A DNA stretch of 64,000 nt, taken from the NCBI GenBank assembly GCA_016802295.1, contig JAESIW010000154.1:682252-746251 (forward strand), written 5' to 3'. Each line of letters begins with the position of its first letter. Position 1 is the first letter of the stretch. A program made the position numbers and the translations under genes. The notes under the pieces are model-generated. The model ran no database searches and was not told the DNA's origin. It saw nothing but the letters and a program-made list of their open reading frames with translations. The stretch comes from Brachionus rotundiformis (taxonomy: Eukaryota; Rotifera; Eurotatoria; Ploima; Brachionidae). Below, in pieces: positions 1 through 10,802 of the stretch.

Positions 1-1172
1 TGTCTGGAGGCGAACAAAATTCTGTGCTCAGAGCTCACTGTATATGGTAAATCAAAATTTTCAACCTCCTTAAGCAACATAAGTTTTTGAGTTTGGTCGC
101 TACTTGGCAAAAAAAGACTGGAAAATTTAAAAGAATTTTGGACTAGTTTCAGCTCATCCTGAACTTGGTCTACACTCAAACAACCATCTATGGATTCAGA
201 CTCGTTTAGACTCAGCATATTGTTTATGGCGCAGTAGGATTCGAGCATTTCTTCAGATGCAACATTGCCACTGGAGTGAACCCGAGATGTTTCTATCTTG
301 AATTTATTTTTGAACATGTCAGTTGGCCAGTAACCAATCTGACTATTTCGACTTGGACATTTGTCATGTATGTGCAGACCATTGTTGGAAAAAACCAAAT
401 AAAATCCATAAGGCGGAACAGGTCTAGTGGTGTTGATCAATATTTCAGACCCATTCGAAGAGATAACTTGAAATCTGCCATTCAAATAGTTAAATGAATA
501 AAGAATACCATCATTGTTAAATGAATAAATGAGAGTGGGGTCTAGCGATTGCTGGGCTGGAAGATTGGGAATTAGAGTCGAAGTAGTGAAAGCAACAGGC
601 TTACTTGACTGTAGGAGACCATTGAAGCGGACCACTGAGCCTGGGTTCACATTAACAACACTTCTACATTGGAAAACTTCCAAAGCTTTTTGCATGTTTT
701 CAAATGCTTCTGCGTTGTTGTAAAGTTGCAAATTTTTCATCTGAGAAAAGTTGTCCGATTGCCAGGACAGCTTGTGCTTGGTAGTGCTTGGGCAATCGAC
801 ATATATTTGAAGTTTGTTTGGCTCTTTGAAGCTTAGAAATAAAGTATTTATGTCATTATCTGGTATTTTTACCACTGATGTGTTAAATGTAGAGTCAGAT
901 GTCTCTGTTTCGAATATCAAGCTGTTTAAAGACGGATTGTAATACATGGAAAGCATTTTGTCACCAACTAGACTTGATCTGAATATGGGTGAAATTTTTG
1001 TTCGTGCTGAAACACCACATTTTTCCCAAACAATCACGTTAGTGTCATTGAAAACAAGGCTTGACTGCGTGAAGCCAGGTCTCCTTCCAAAGAGACTTTT
1101 GTCTTGCATGAATTCATCAGTCTTAACCAAAATCAAACAAATAGACAAGATTGGGAAAAATTTTAAATTCAT
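1..1172 (-). CDS. Secreted protein with thrombospondin-N/laminin-G-like repeats (5' part, runs off window)
   Basis: An uninterrupted minus-strand frame runs from an ATG at 1172 to the left edge with no stop (about 390 residues). It starts with a short hydrophobic segment (residues 4-16, NLKFFPILSICLILV), read as a signal peptide. Two similar blocks follow, each with a hydrophobic beta-rich stretch ending near a cysteine. The first contains LQIYVDCPS and ends in VFQC, which resembles the YIDC region of thrombospondin N-terminal (laminin-G-like) domains. The second contains FYLVFSNNGLHIHDKCPS and ends in ESYCA. The C-terminal visible part is helical and Cys-poor. No intron is needed in the visible part. 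Secretion is inferred from the leader; the TSPN assignment is a weak hand-made comparison, and another lectin-like sandwich is possible. The 3' end is missing. Confidence 0.6.
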   Translation of the reverse strand, partial: MNLKFFPILSICLILVKTDEFMQDKSLFGRRPGFTQSSLVFNDTNVIVWEKCGVSARTKISPIFRSSLVGDKMLSMYYNPSLNSLIFETETSDSTFNTSVVKIPDNDINTLFLSFKEPNKLQIYVDCPSTTKHKLSWQSDNFSQMKNLQLYNNAEAFENMQKALEVFQCRSVVNVNPGSVVRFNGLLQSSKPVAFTTSTLIPNLPAQQSLDPTLIYSFNNDGILYSFNYLNGRFQVISSNGSEILINTTRPVPPYGFYLVFSNNGLHIHDKCPSRNSQIGYWPTDMFKNKFKIETSRVHSSGNVASEEMLESYCAINNMLSLNESESIDGCLSVDQVQDELKLVQNSFKFSSLFLPSSDQTQKLMLLKEVENFDLPYTVSSEHRILFASR

Positions 1173-1434
1173 TTTTTAACATTGGAAAAGTTTAAAAGCT
1201 ACTATTTAAAGTTTGGTCAAGGATTATTAAGTTTTAAGCTGTCTATGTCTCATTTAAAATTTCCAACAGACAAAATATAAAGTTATCATTAAAATAATTG
1301 ATCGAATTTAAAATGTGATAATTTTTGCTTCATTGAAATTATAACTAATTAAAAAAATGTTAGATTAAACTTTATTAATTGTAATTAAGAACAAAATTTT
1401 AATATTTTATTAAATTGAAAAAATTATGATCTAT
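1173..1434. other. AT-rich spacer between two minus-strand genes
   Basis: This holds the 3' end of the alpha-kinase-like gene and the promoter side of the secreted-protein gene. Only A/T runs are visible; I see no gene and no clear motif. Confidence 0.5.
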
Positions 1435-3261
1435 TTACTGATGGTCTTTACCAAATAAAAATTTACATAGATAATTGCAACAATGTGTTTTAGTGAAGAA
1501 ATAATCAATACCATCTTTGCCAAAATTGGCCTCAGAATAATCATTTTTGGAATCTATAATTTGAATGACCGGTTCTGAGAACTGGACAAGATTTTTTTTC
1601 AAAACTTTAGTGCTCAAATCGAATATGAGCAATTTTTTTTTTGACTTGACCAAACAAAAATGCATAAAAGCTTGACAAGTATCATTTTTGAAAAATATTG
1701 AATTTGTCTCTTTTTTTTCATGGCCATTTTCAACCATGGTGGCGTACCAAGTTTTTTTTGACGAGCTGTCATATAAAAATGTCATGCCACACATTAGGAT
1801 TTTTTTTTCGCCAAGAAGCTCATTGAACCAATTCACAAACTTCATAGTGGTATCATTAATATTTTTGATCTGCCAATTTGTTTTCATCTTGGAAAAAATT
1901 TCGAGCATAAATTTGTCCGGATGAAAATTAAAGAAATAATTTTTTTTCTTTTCAGCCAAAATTATTCTGTAAGATTCAATTGAATGAGAAGAATTAAATT
2001 TTAAGTTTATTTCTGATTTTGGCTTGCTCGGTTGGTCTAAATTCTCGATAATGGAAAATTTTTTTACATCATTAAATTTAAAAGACTTGGTGTCCTGTCT
2101 TGGAGGATTATTTCTTTTTAAAAAAAACAATTCTAGCAAAATGGTCTTCATTCTGATTTCTTTTAAAAATTTGGCAAGAAAATTAGCACTTAATTTTTGA
2201 AAAAATAAATTTTTGAAATTGTGGTCAAAAATGTTCAGCATCGATGAAAAAATCCATCTATTTTTGTCTCTGTACCAATTCCTGGACATAAAATCGCTAC
2301 GATTCCAATTATGAAATAGGAGACAGCAATTAATGTTCTCACTTTTCCATTTAAATTTTTCCAAAGTGTGAATAAATTCCTCATCTACCCTCTGAAAATT
2401 TATATCTTCTATGCTTGTTTGGTCATTAAAAAAATCACTTATTATAAAATGGGTTTCATTTTGCCAAGATAATGCCATTCGAATTTTTTCGTATCTGAAT
2501 GAATACAGACAATTTTTTAACGAATCTAAAAGTTCATAAGGAGAAAATGAAATATTAAAATCAACAAAAATTAATAAATCAATTGCACGATTAATTAATT
2601 TATCAAATGATGCCTCCTTTTCCATTTTATCTTTGCTTTTTGAATGTTTTTGGTCTTGAATTTTTTGATTAGTTAACTTTTGCTCCAAATCAAACTTGAT
2701 TTGCTCTACCATGTCCAACTTTAAGGCAAAATTTTCGTACATTGAAATGACATCTTCATTTCTGTCCTTGCATTTTTGGATTCGGTCAAACTCATCTTGT
2801 AAACCAAGTCTAATAATTTCCAAATCATCCAAAGTCTTGCATTCGCTAATATACAATATTTCATTTTCTAGAGTATCTTCTTCATTGGTAATAGTCGCTG
2901 GTTTATATTGGCAAAGACTTTCCAAGCCTTTTTCATCAATAAAGCTAACTTTCTGTCAAGAGATAAAATTTTTGAAAGCAAGAATTTAAGTAGCTTACCT
3001 TCTCGATCTGATCTGAGTGATCTTCTTTCTTCAAAATTGATTTTAATTCGTTATCCTTTTTAATAATTAAATTTAATAATTTTTATTATCATTTTTGAGT
3101 ATTTATTTCAAACATGGTCACATTATTGACCAAAAGCCCAATTATTATTTAAATAAAAATAGGAATAAAAAATTAAATATTCAACTTATTAAACTATTAT
3201 CAAGATTTGTTTAATTAAATGACTATTTATGAAAAAATTAAGAAAAACTTACTTCTTCCAT
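1435..3261 (-). CDS. Degenerate VWA/alpha-kinase paralogue (probable pseudokinase)
   Basis: Three exons join in frame: 3261-3253 (Met-Glu-Glu), 3055-2999 and 2952-1435, with GT-AG introns in phase 0, giving 527 residues. The order is a charged N-terminus, a coiled coil (roughly residues 50-130), a VWA-like region and an alpha-kinase-like region. The VWA-like part aligns by eye with the neighbour at 3380-5269: LLIFVDFNISFSPY stands where the neighbour has the MIDAS motif DSTGSM, and CCLLFHNWNRSDF where it has VLFHIGDAPCHGSRF. The kinase end keeps the zinc-site pattern (THCCNYLC) and the glycine loop (NFGKDG). It reads DLST instead of DLQG, so the metal-binding Gln is lost, and E stands at the later Asp. 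The frame is long and clean, so this is a gene, not a relic. I infer loss of metal binding and phosphotransfer, and retention as a scaffold or regulator. It lies 118 bp downstream of its paralogue on the same strand. Confidence 0.75.
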
Positions 3262-3379
3262 TTTAATCAAGTCTAAAAAAAAATTAAAAATATCTTTTTA
3301 ATATCTTTTTGTTTAAAAAAAGATTTAACTCCTTTATAAAAAAATAAAAATTAAAAAAAAAATGTTTCATTAACTCTAT

Positions 3380-5269
3380 TTATTTAAACTCAGTCATTAA
3401 ATCATCGTGATTTATAGTTGTGGTAACTTGCTTTGGATGAGGTTTTAAGTTCAATTTTTGGCAGATGTGATTACAGACATGAGTTTTGAAAAAGCTGTGC
3501 ATTCCTTTAATTCCAAGATTGGTGTTTGAGAACCGATCGAAATGTTCCGGACAAGTGATTGCCGGATCTGTAAGAATAAACTCATTTTTACTTTTGGTAC
3601 CTTGCAGATCTGTCACAATCAGATATCCACCAGTAAATTGGTATGTCCAGTGTACAAACGCATGCAAAGTGGTCGAGTAATCGTCCATGTTGATAAATCC
3701 GGCATTGTTCTGAAATTTTATGAATTTCGAATAAGTAAATTCTTCACATGAAAAATATTTTCCATCTTTTATTCTCCTAATAAAACCAATATCCAAAAAC
3801 CTGATTCTCTTCTTACTTGGATTCACTTTTTCGAACTCTTTTGCCAAATAATAAGCCACTATTTGACATAATATAGACTCTTTCATAAATTCCATGGTAT
3901 TGTATCTTTCATCGGAAAATATGGACTCTTTAAAAGCTCTTTTCTTGCTTAAATCCTCAATTGAGCCAGCATAAGCAAACCGCAGCGAACCTTTGGCAAA
4001 AGGCTTAATGGGCAATAGACATTGACTTGGTAGTCATGATTGTTGACTCCACCGACTTAATGGCGGTCTCGCTCATCAAATCAATAGAACTTAACCTGGT
4101 TACTTTGATCGGGTTGGCCTGAAGTTTAACCAACTCTAAGTTAAATTCTTCAATCATTTTTTTGGTTGAGCCATTTATTTCACCAAAATAGTAGTTTATG
4201 TTGAGATCAACCAATTTTTTAAGCAAAGATGTGATGTTAAGTCCTCGCGGATCTCCTGAAGGAAATGAATCATTGGCACTTGTGTGAAATCTGCTTCCAT
4301 GACATGGCGCATCTCCTATATGGAATAAAACTCGTGATGAGTTTTTCCATTCAAGTTTAGAAACCTCTTCTAAGCCACCAAAAACGTCCTCGCATTCATC
4401 AGCACCACCAAAAGCCCGCACTTGGTCCAAAAATGTCCGGAAAGCTCTCTCATTTTGGCTAAACTCAAAAACTTCAACTCTTTTGAGCCCATCTGTTATG
4501 TCTCTGTAACCAACAAAAGAAAATCTGAGACCAAAGTTTTCAAATTTGGTTGACATTCTGGTCGTAATTTTCTGGATAACTGACTTGGCTTCAGCAATGT
4601 AAGAGCTCATGCTTCCTGTTGAGTCGAGCAAAAAGCAAATATCTACTTTTTCAGCTTGCTTAAGTTCGTAGAATAAATTTGATATCTTTTGGCGATATAC
4701 TTCAGCCTTTGCCACTCGATCTTCCAATAACTTAATTCTGGTTTTGCGAAGCTCTTCAGTAATGAGGGTTTTTTCTGTGAGATTTTTTAACCTTTGTTCC
4801 AAGCTTTTCTCTCTATCTCTTAAAGTATTCCTGTTTATTTCCAAATTGTTTAATTTTTCAAGAAGAGGTTCAGAGGTGGTCAAAGTAGAGGTCCGTAGTT
4901 TTTCGAGTCTATTCTTTACCAGCAATAGACCAGGATCATCAGGTGATTTTAAATCTTTAAAAGCTTTAAGTCAAGTTTTTGGTTTTCCTATTTTTTACCT
5001 GTTTCTTCACAAATGGCCAACAAAATGCATAAAGACAAACTTGTGGTAGACTGTTCTTTGAATAATCTTTTTCCATCTATCTCAGAAAGATCTTCTTTGA
5101 GCAAAAATTTGGAAACTTTGCATCCAAGATTTTCTTGGCCTGTCAGAATAATTTTTAAATTTGATTACTGAATGAGTTAAAGATTACATTGATCAAATAA
5201 AGATTCTAAATTATCAGCCAAAATAGATAAGCATTCATCATTTATGTTATTATATACTTTAAAAAACAT
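3380..5269 (-). CDS. vwkA-like: Alpha-protein kinase with von Willebrand factor A domain (vwkA-like)
   Basis: Exons: 5269-5188, 5139-4999 and 4963 onward, joined by GT-AG introns in phase 1. After a short N-terminal region and a coiled coil (about residues 105-165) comes a VWA domain with an intact MIDAS: DSTGSM near residue 188, then GADECED and HIGDAPCHGSRFH, the last typical of the vwkA family. The alpha-kinase domain follows: PFAKGSLRFAYAG at its start, DLQG with catalytic Asp and metal Gln, a later DP, NLGIKGM and the zinc-site pattern HVCNHIC. It should phosphorylate Ser/Thr in helical substrates; Dictyostelium VwkA acts on myosin-related processes. VWA and kinase parts lie in different frames, changing near 4011. 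Either one base is extra or missing, or a 49-bp intron with a weak GT donor lies just before the kinase. Total length is about 600 residues. Family assignment is firm; the join is not. Confidence 0.8.
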
Positions 5270-6538
5270 CTTCAAATTTAAGTATTTTAATTTTTATATA
5301 AAGATTTTTTGTTTAAATATGGATTTTATTTTTATAAGAGTTCATTTTAAATAAAAAGGGTGCTTTAAAGCTAAACCCTTTAAAAAAATTATGAGCTTTT
5401 AACTAATTTTTATCTCAAAGAAGAAGGGAAAAGCTTAAATTAAAAAAACACATTATTTTATATAATTTTTAACTAAATTCTTAAAATAATATTTTTATCT
5501 AATTATTTTTTGATTGGAAATCATTTATTTTAATTTAGGTAAAAATTCAAGATTTGAAAATGTACTTTTTAATGTTACCAAATCATTTTACATATGGTAA
5601 TTTCAAATAAAATTTGCACTGATGAATTTAAAATAACCAGCACCATTTTCCATACCATGTTCATAGGTAAAAAAATATTTTTTGTTCTGGGATTCAAATT
5701 AAGCATGCTTAATGAGCATTTAAGAATATAAAGTAATAATGGACAAGTGTTGAAAATTTCAATACCATCTATGGAAAATGACAAATAAGACGTATTTTAT
5801 TTCTTGGTTTATTTGAATAAAATGAAATCAAATATTTAAAAAATAAAAATTCACGTTCTGTATCTATTTTTGGGTCAATAAATGGAAAGATATATCCATA
5901 ACTGATAATAGTAGACTTAAAGGATAAACTCAATGCCTAAGAGGCTCAAAACAAGGCTATTAAGAAGGTTCACATGTTTAGATATAGAGTTCCTTTAAAT
6001 TTGAACTTGGAATCTAATACTTAAGCAAATATGAATTTTGATTTGAATTAAGAAATAATTAATTAAGAAATCAAAGATAAAAATTGGAGAGTATTTATTT
6101 TTAATAAGTTCCAAATTTTTAAATCTGTCTCAAGGAAGCCTAAAGTAGGAAAAAAAACAAGTGAACTTTGTTTTTTTCAAAAACTATTTAGAACAAAATT
6201 TAATTAATTAAAAAAAATTATTTTTTTTGTCTCATGGTTTGAAAATTTTTTAAATTATTCCAAAAAAAGCATCTTCATTCTGATCTGAAAATATTTGGTT
6301 ACTTGTCTATAAACTGATCTATAAATTGATTTAAAAAACTTATAATAAACTAATAATATATTAAATAATTTAGAAATTTTACAAAGAAAATAAATTATTT
6401 TATTCTTAATAAAGGGTTAATAAATATTAAAGGGTTTTATAGGTGATAAAAAATTGAAATTTTTAGTAGAAAAATTCAAATGCTCATCTTCTTTTTTGTA
6501 GACAATACAATAATTGACAGGAATCAAGTTGAAATGAA
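5270..6538. other. Intergenic, AT-rich, with a possible transposase relic
   Basis: Mostly A/T runs. At 5575-5784 (minus) a 69-codon frame begins SFSIDGIEIFNTCPLLLYIL and includes RTKNIFLPM. It faintly recalls transposase-derived animal proteins that carry an IDGxPLFxS motif. It has no start context and no continuation, so I do not call it a gene. Confidence 0.35.
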
Positions 6539-8121
6539 TTAAGCCTTGGTGCCGACCACCTTTCCGGCACTTTGACTAGAGGGTCCTTCATTTAAATCCA
6601 ATTTGGTCAAATATTCCCAATGATGTACCATTAGCTTTTGAACGCATAAGAGAGCTTGATGCTTGACATTAGTGTCTTCATGGGTCAGCATACTCATTAT
6701 GGTAGTCTTGGCGTCCAGCTGTTCGATAACACTTAACAATAATTTTAATTTATAAAATATTTCCCAATTAAATAAATATCTATTTACTTTTTTCCTCTAG
6801 AATAATATCTGACATACTCTCCTATATCATTCAGGGCTATCTCTAGTGTTAGCGGACTACTACTTTGCTTCAGAATGTCAATTAACTTTTTAACCAAATA
6901 AAAATTATTCTCATTCAAGCGTTGGGCATTCTCGCGCCAAAATTTGTCAGATTTGTGACATGGTGACCAATTAAGCCTATTTGAAGTCAACTCAAGCGTG
7001 TATTCATCAAAACTTGTCACATCCATGACCAAAGTTTCCAACTTGGTATTCAAAAAGTTCAAATCATCGGACAAATCCGGATCCTCAATGTTGGACTGAA
7101 GCATTAGATCGATCAATTTTTTTACCTTACATTGAAGCATGCATAGACAATTTTCCTTAATTGTGTCACTATTATTGGGCTTTTCAAGCAAATTTCTAAA
7201 TGTAGAAAAGATAATTCTTTTAACTTTTTCTTTCTCAGTTCCATTCAAGATATCAGCCAAGACTGGTATCAATTTATAGCCAGTCTGAATTTTGCTCGCA
7301 ATATGTTCATTAAAAGTAAGCAGCCAAAGACAACACGTCACCTGATACTGCATCTGGTCTTTGCTATTGGCAGTTCCCAGCGAGCCATCCAAATATCTCA
7401 CCAACTGCTTGACACCGTCCATTTTGTAGAAAGTCATTCTGTACAAGTCAATTCTGAACAGCATTTGAAGACACCGGCACAGAGTTTCCTTAAATGGGTT
7501 CTTTTCGACCAAGCGCTCAATGAACCACTGCATTAGGTCGTTTAACTCTTTGCTTGGCATTGTTTCGCTGGACCAACATGCCAGCTTAGTCAGAATCCGG
7601 CCCACCTGATGCACCAAGTAATCGTCCTGCAAGTACAGCATTTTGATCAATGTTTGGTAAATGTTTGCCTTGTACTTGCGCGAATACTGGTGGAATAGGT
7701 CAACTCGGTTCTTGTTCTCAATCAACAGGTCATCAATTAAGGTTACTGTGTACTGAAGGGTTGTTAGTTTGGACACTTTTTGAACTATGGTCATGAGAGT
7801 TTTTATGCACTCGAGTTTTTCGCTCGGGTGCGACAAAATTCGCTCACGCTCGGCCGAATTGTTCGAGTCAAAGCGATTTATAAACTCATATATCTCTTTA
7901 TCTATCATTTGACTCCTAAATTTAAATAAATAATTAAATTTGTTAATTAAAAATTAATCTGTATGGTACTGGTAGTAAGTTATCCATTGAGGTCTGAGAT
8001 TTCTGAGCTCTATGGTCTTGGTCTGGAACTCATTGATGGCTTCGTTATTTCGTGTTACATCCAAGTCTTCTGGTTGCTGTCTGAATTGGAGAAATTGGGC
8101 AATAGACTGCTCGTTAGACAT
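6539..8121 (-). CDS. ATP6V1H: V-type proton ATPase subunit H
   Basis: Three exons join in frame: 8121-7970, 7915-6788 and 6731-6539, giving about 490 residues (human about 483). Subunit H is part of the cytosolic V1 sector, links it to the membrane V0 sector and is needed for ATP-driven proton pumping into endosomes, lysosomes and the Golgi. The protein is an all-helical armadillo/HEAT fold. Family signatures seen are LRPQWITYYQSQMI near residue 45, then the conserved C-terminal stretch WSPCHKSDKFWRENAQ, NDIGEYVRYYSRGKNVIEQL and HEDTNVKHQALLCVQKLMVH. Both splice joins fall inside conserved family sequence (YYQ|SQM and RGK|NVIEQ), which supports the model strongly. The N-terminal start MSNEQSIAQF is the only ATG upstream in frame. 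It is a housekeeping gene in the same orientation as its neighbours. Nothing looks damaged. Confidence 0.95.
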
Positions 8122-8759
8122 TTTTAAGCTAGTTTCTTTATGAGCAAAAATAATACACAGATGGTTGAAGTAAGAGAAAAGCTAAACCAGTTAATGAATT
8201 AATGGAGTTCTTGATTTGAACGATCACAAGTTTTAAATGCGGAGATAGAGCTTGGAAAATTTAAATTATGTTAAGAAAATGACATAATAAATTTTTAAAA
8301 TTCAAGTTAGTTTAATGCCATTTGTTGTTTTTGAATTATTTAACTTAACAATTTTGCCTTCACATTAATTAAGCTAAGGCTAAATTAGGTTTTTTAGTTA
8401 AAAAAAAATTGAAAATTAAATTTTATTTTATTTAAATTTAAATTCAAAATCAGGCTAAATTCTAAATTTTTTTATCTAAAATTATTCTAGCTTTAATTTA
8501 TTTTTAATTAATTTAACATTATAATTATATCTCGTTGTCGGAGGATTTCTTCCTTTAAACTGGTTTCTTTGGTGATTTTTGACCACTGAAGGGCTCTGTT
8601 TGGTATTTTTTTCATTATAAGTTCATGTCCAAGTCACTGATACTGCCAGATCACTGGATCCAAAATATTCTTCTTGCAGGCTTGTTGCTACAGAGTTTTC
8701 TTTAAAGGAAAAAAATTGAATTCTAAAAATAAAAATGAAAAATTAAGATAATTAATATT
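8122..8759. other. Intergenic, AT-rich
   Basis: This is the promoter side of the V-ATPase H gene. A less AT-rich patch at about 8530-8710 has no sustained reading frame on either strand. I see no recognisable gene. Confidence 0.4.
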
Positions 8760-9190
8760 AGATAATTCAGGTCGGTTTTCCAAGAATAACTTGGTAATGT
8801 ATTGATAAGGTTAAATGAAAGAAGAGTGATCATAATATACAAATTAGAGAATGGACTAGAAAAGGTTAAGCTGACCAGAGATCTGGTAAATAGATCATTG
8901 ATTAAAAGCTCAATCGCGGCAATAAGATAATATGGAGAGAAATTTTCCCTGCTTAAGCTAGAAAGACTTAACAGCTGCAGCTATAAATGCCTTTTTTCAA
9001 ACAGAGTAGTTCCATACTGAAATTAGTTACCGGGAAATGTGGTAACATCTAAGCCAACCGCAGGTTTAAAAGCTACTTGAGATATATTTAATGAAATAGG
9101 TGCTACAGCTCCGCACTGCCTAATGGCGGTGATGGGCTCAGACACTCTACATGCTAGGTGTCTTAGCTATTACGACTACTATTTAAACTT
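8760..9190 (+). mobile_element. 3'-terminal relic of a non-LTR retrotransposon (LINE)
   Basis: Broken plus-strand frames read CLFSNRVVPYWN, LPGNVV and GLKA in order. This is the C-terminal tail of LINE reverse transcriptases, with FF/SNRVVxxWNxLP as the hallmark, and the same motif is intact in the LINE at 61.1-63.8 kb. Stops and frameshifts show it is dead. A short 3' tail containing GCTCCGCACTGC follows; a similar tail (GCTCCACACTGC) is seen in the relic ending near 58.08 kb. Confidence 0.6.
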
Positions 9191-9910
9191 GTAATAGAAA
9201 CTAAATGTTCCTGGATGGATTTAAATCAATATTCTTATTTTTAGATTAGTGGAAAATCTTAAATTACCAAAGCTTGCTAGTACCATTTCATTTGGCTGTA
9301 AATAAAAAATTATAAGGGTTTCTGTGTGTAATCTATGAAGAGCTTAATATTTAATCTTATATTCAAAAATATTTATTTAATGGTCAATTAACTTATTTCT
9401 ATCATAAATGACCAGACAAATTATGAATATAATATGTTCCAAAAACTTGTTTATAACTCAATTCTTGGCATTAGGATATAAATAGTATTTTATTTTAAAA
9501 GATATTTGAACTAATTTCTAGAATTTTTAAAAACTTTAACATTTACTTAATATTTTTGAATATAAAGTTTAAAAAAAATCTTATTTAATAATCTTAAATT
9601 TTTTGAAACTAAATTTTAAATTAAGAAATAAATCGAAAAAATTGTCTGAGTACATTTTTTGGAACGTAATGTTTTTTCAATATAAAGTAAATCAAGAATA
9701 AAATATGTTAATAAAAAAGTGAAAATGTTTAATTTTTGAGATAAATAAAAATTAAATATTAATGATTACTTGTTTGATTGAAATAAATAATTTTTAATTT
9801 GAAGTATTTAGAAAAAATAAAAAATTATATTATTAAATAATTAAATATTTTTATTTAAACTAAAATTTCTGTAATTGCTCAAAAATTAAAACAAAAAAGA
9901 AAAATAATAA
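9191..9910. other. Intergenic, very AT-rich
   Basis: Downstream flank of the dehydrogenase gene. It consists of A/T runs only; I see no gene or structured repeat. Confidence 0.5.
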
Positions 9911-10802
9911 TTAATTATTGTCAATAGGTCCCATTAAATGTCTGCCTCCATCAATTTGAACCAGTTCACCAGTGATAAACGAAGCCAAATCAGATGCCAA
10001 AAAAGCTATTGTATTGGCAACTTCAACTACATTTCCAATTCTTCCCATTGCATGATTTGATTTTCCATCTTCCAAATATTGCTTTAATTGCTCCTCAGTA
10101 AGGCCATTTCTTCTCTGAATATTGGTCAATATTAGTCCCGGATTAACTGAATTTACTCTGACCCCTCTACTAGCCAGGTCCAATGCTACACATTTGGTGA
10201 ACTGATCCAAAGCTGCCTTGCTCATACAATAAGCCAAAATGTTTGGAAAACTCTTTAATCCACCAATGCTTGACACATTTACAATTGAGCCCTTTTGTTC
10301 CAATAAATGCGGCACACAAAGTTGGGTCAAATTTATCACAGCTTTTATATTCGTATCCATCAATTCATCATAGTCTTTCATCTGCATTGTCTCTATGCCT
10401 GCCGTTTTGAGAATGCCAGCATTGTTTACCAATATGTCAATTTTACCAAATTTTTTCAAGGCTTCCTCGACTATCATTTTGCACACTTCTGGCTTGGAAA
10501 TATCGCCCACTACTTTTATTATCTATATTATATTTAAAAATAGCTTTTCTTTTTATCATTTAGAAAAAAATTTACATTTTCTCTTGTCTCTGGATCACAC
10601 TGGTCGATTGTTTCGTCCAAAGCTTGGCTGTTTCGTCCGCTCAATACCAACTTGGCGCCTAGTTTAGAGAATAGCACAGCTGTACCTTGCCCGATTCCCG
10701 AACTAGCTCCTTTAGAATAAAAATTAATCTTAACTCTTTACCTTACTCTGGATAAGACTTATTACCTGTTATTATAGAAACTTTATTTTGTAGAGATATC
10801 AT
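9911..10802 (-). CDS. Short-chain dehydrogenase/reductase (classical SDR, FabG-like)
   Basis: Three exons join in frame: 10802-10766, 10709-10576 and 10522-9911, encoding 260 residues, the normal size for a classical SDR. The N-terminal Rossmann glycine motif is split by the first intron and reads TGASSGIG. NNAG follows, then the catalytic Ser in NVSSIGG and the YCMSK catalytic Tyr-Lys pair. The substrate-side loop NPGLILT and the C-terminal FITGELVQIDGG complete the fold. It should be a soluble NAD(P)(H)-dependent oxidoreductase of alcohols or ketones. The substrate cannot be told from sequence; DHRS or 3-oxoacyl reductase types are alternatives. No signal peptide or membrane segment is seen. 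All catalytic residues are present, so it is probably active. Confidence 0.92.

Noticed and set aside
276..1179. Plus-strand frames at 276-497, 529-723 and 946-1179
   Set aside because: They are shadows of the long minus-strand frame that runs off the left edge.
5575..5784. 69-codon minus-strand frame with SIDGIEIF
   Set aside because: Possible transposase echo only; too short and without continuation to call a gene.
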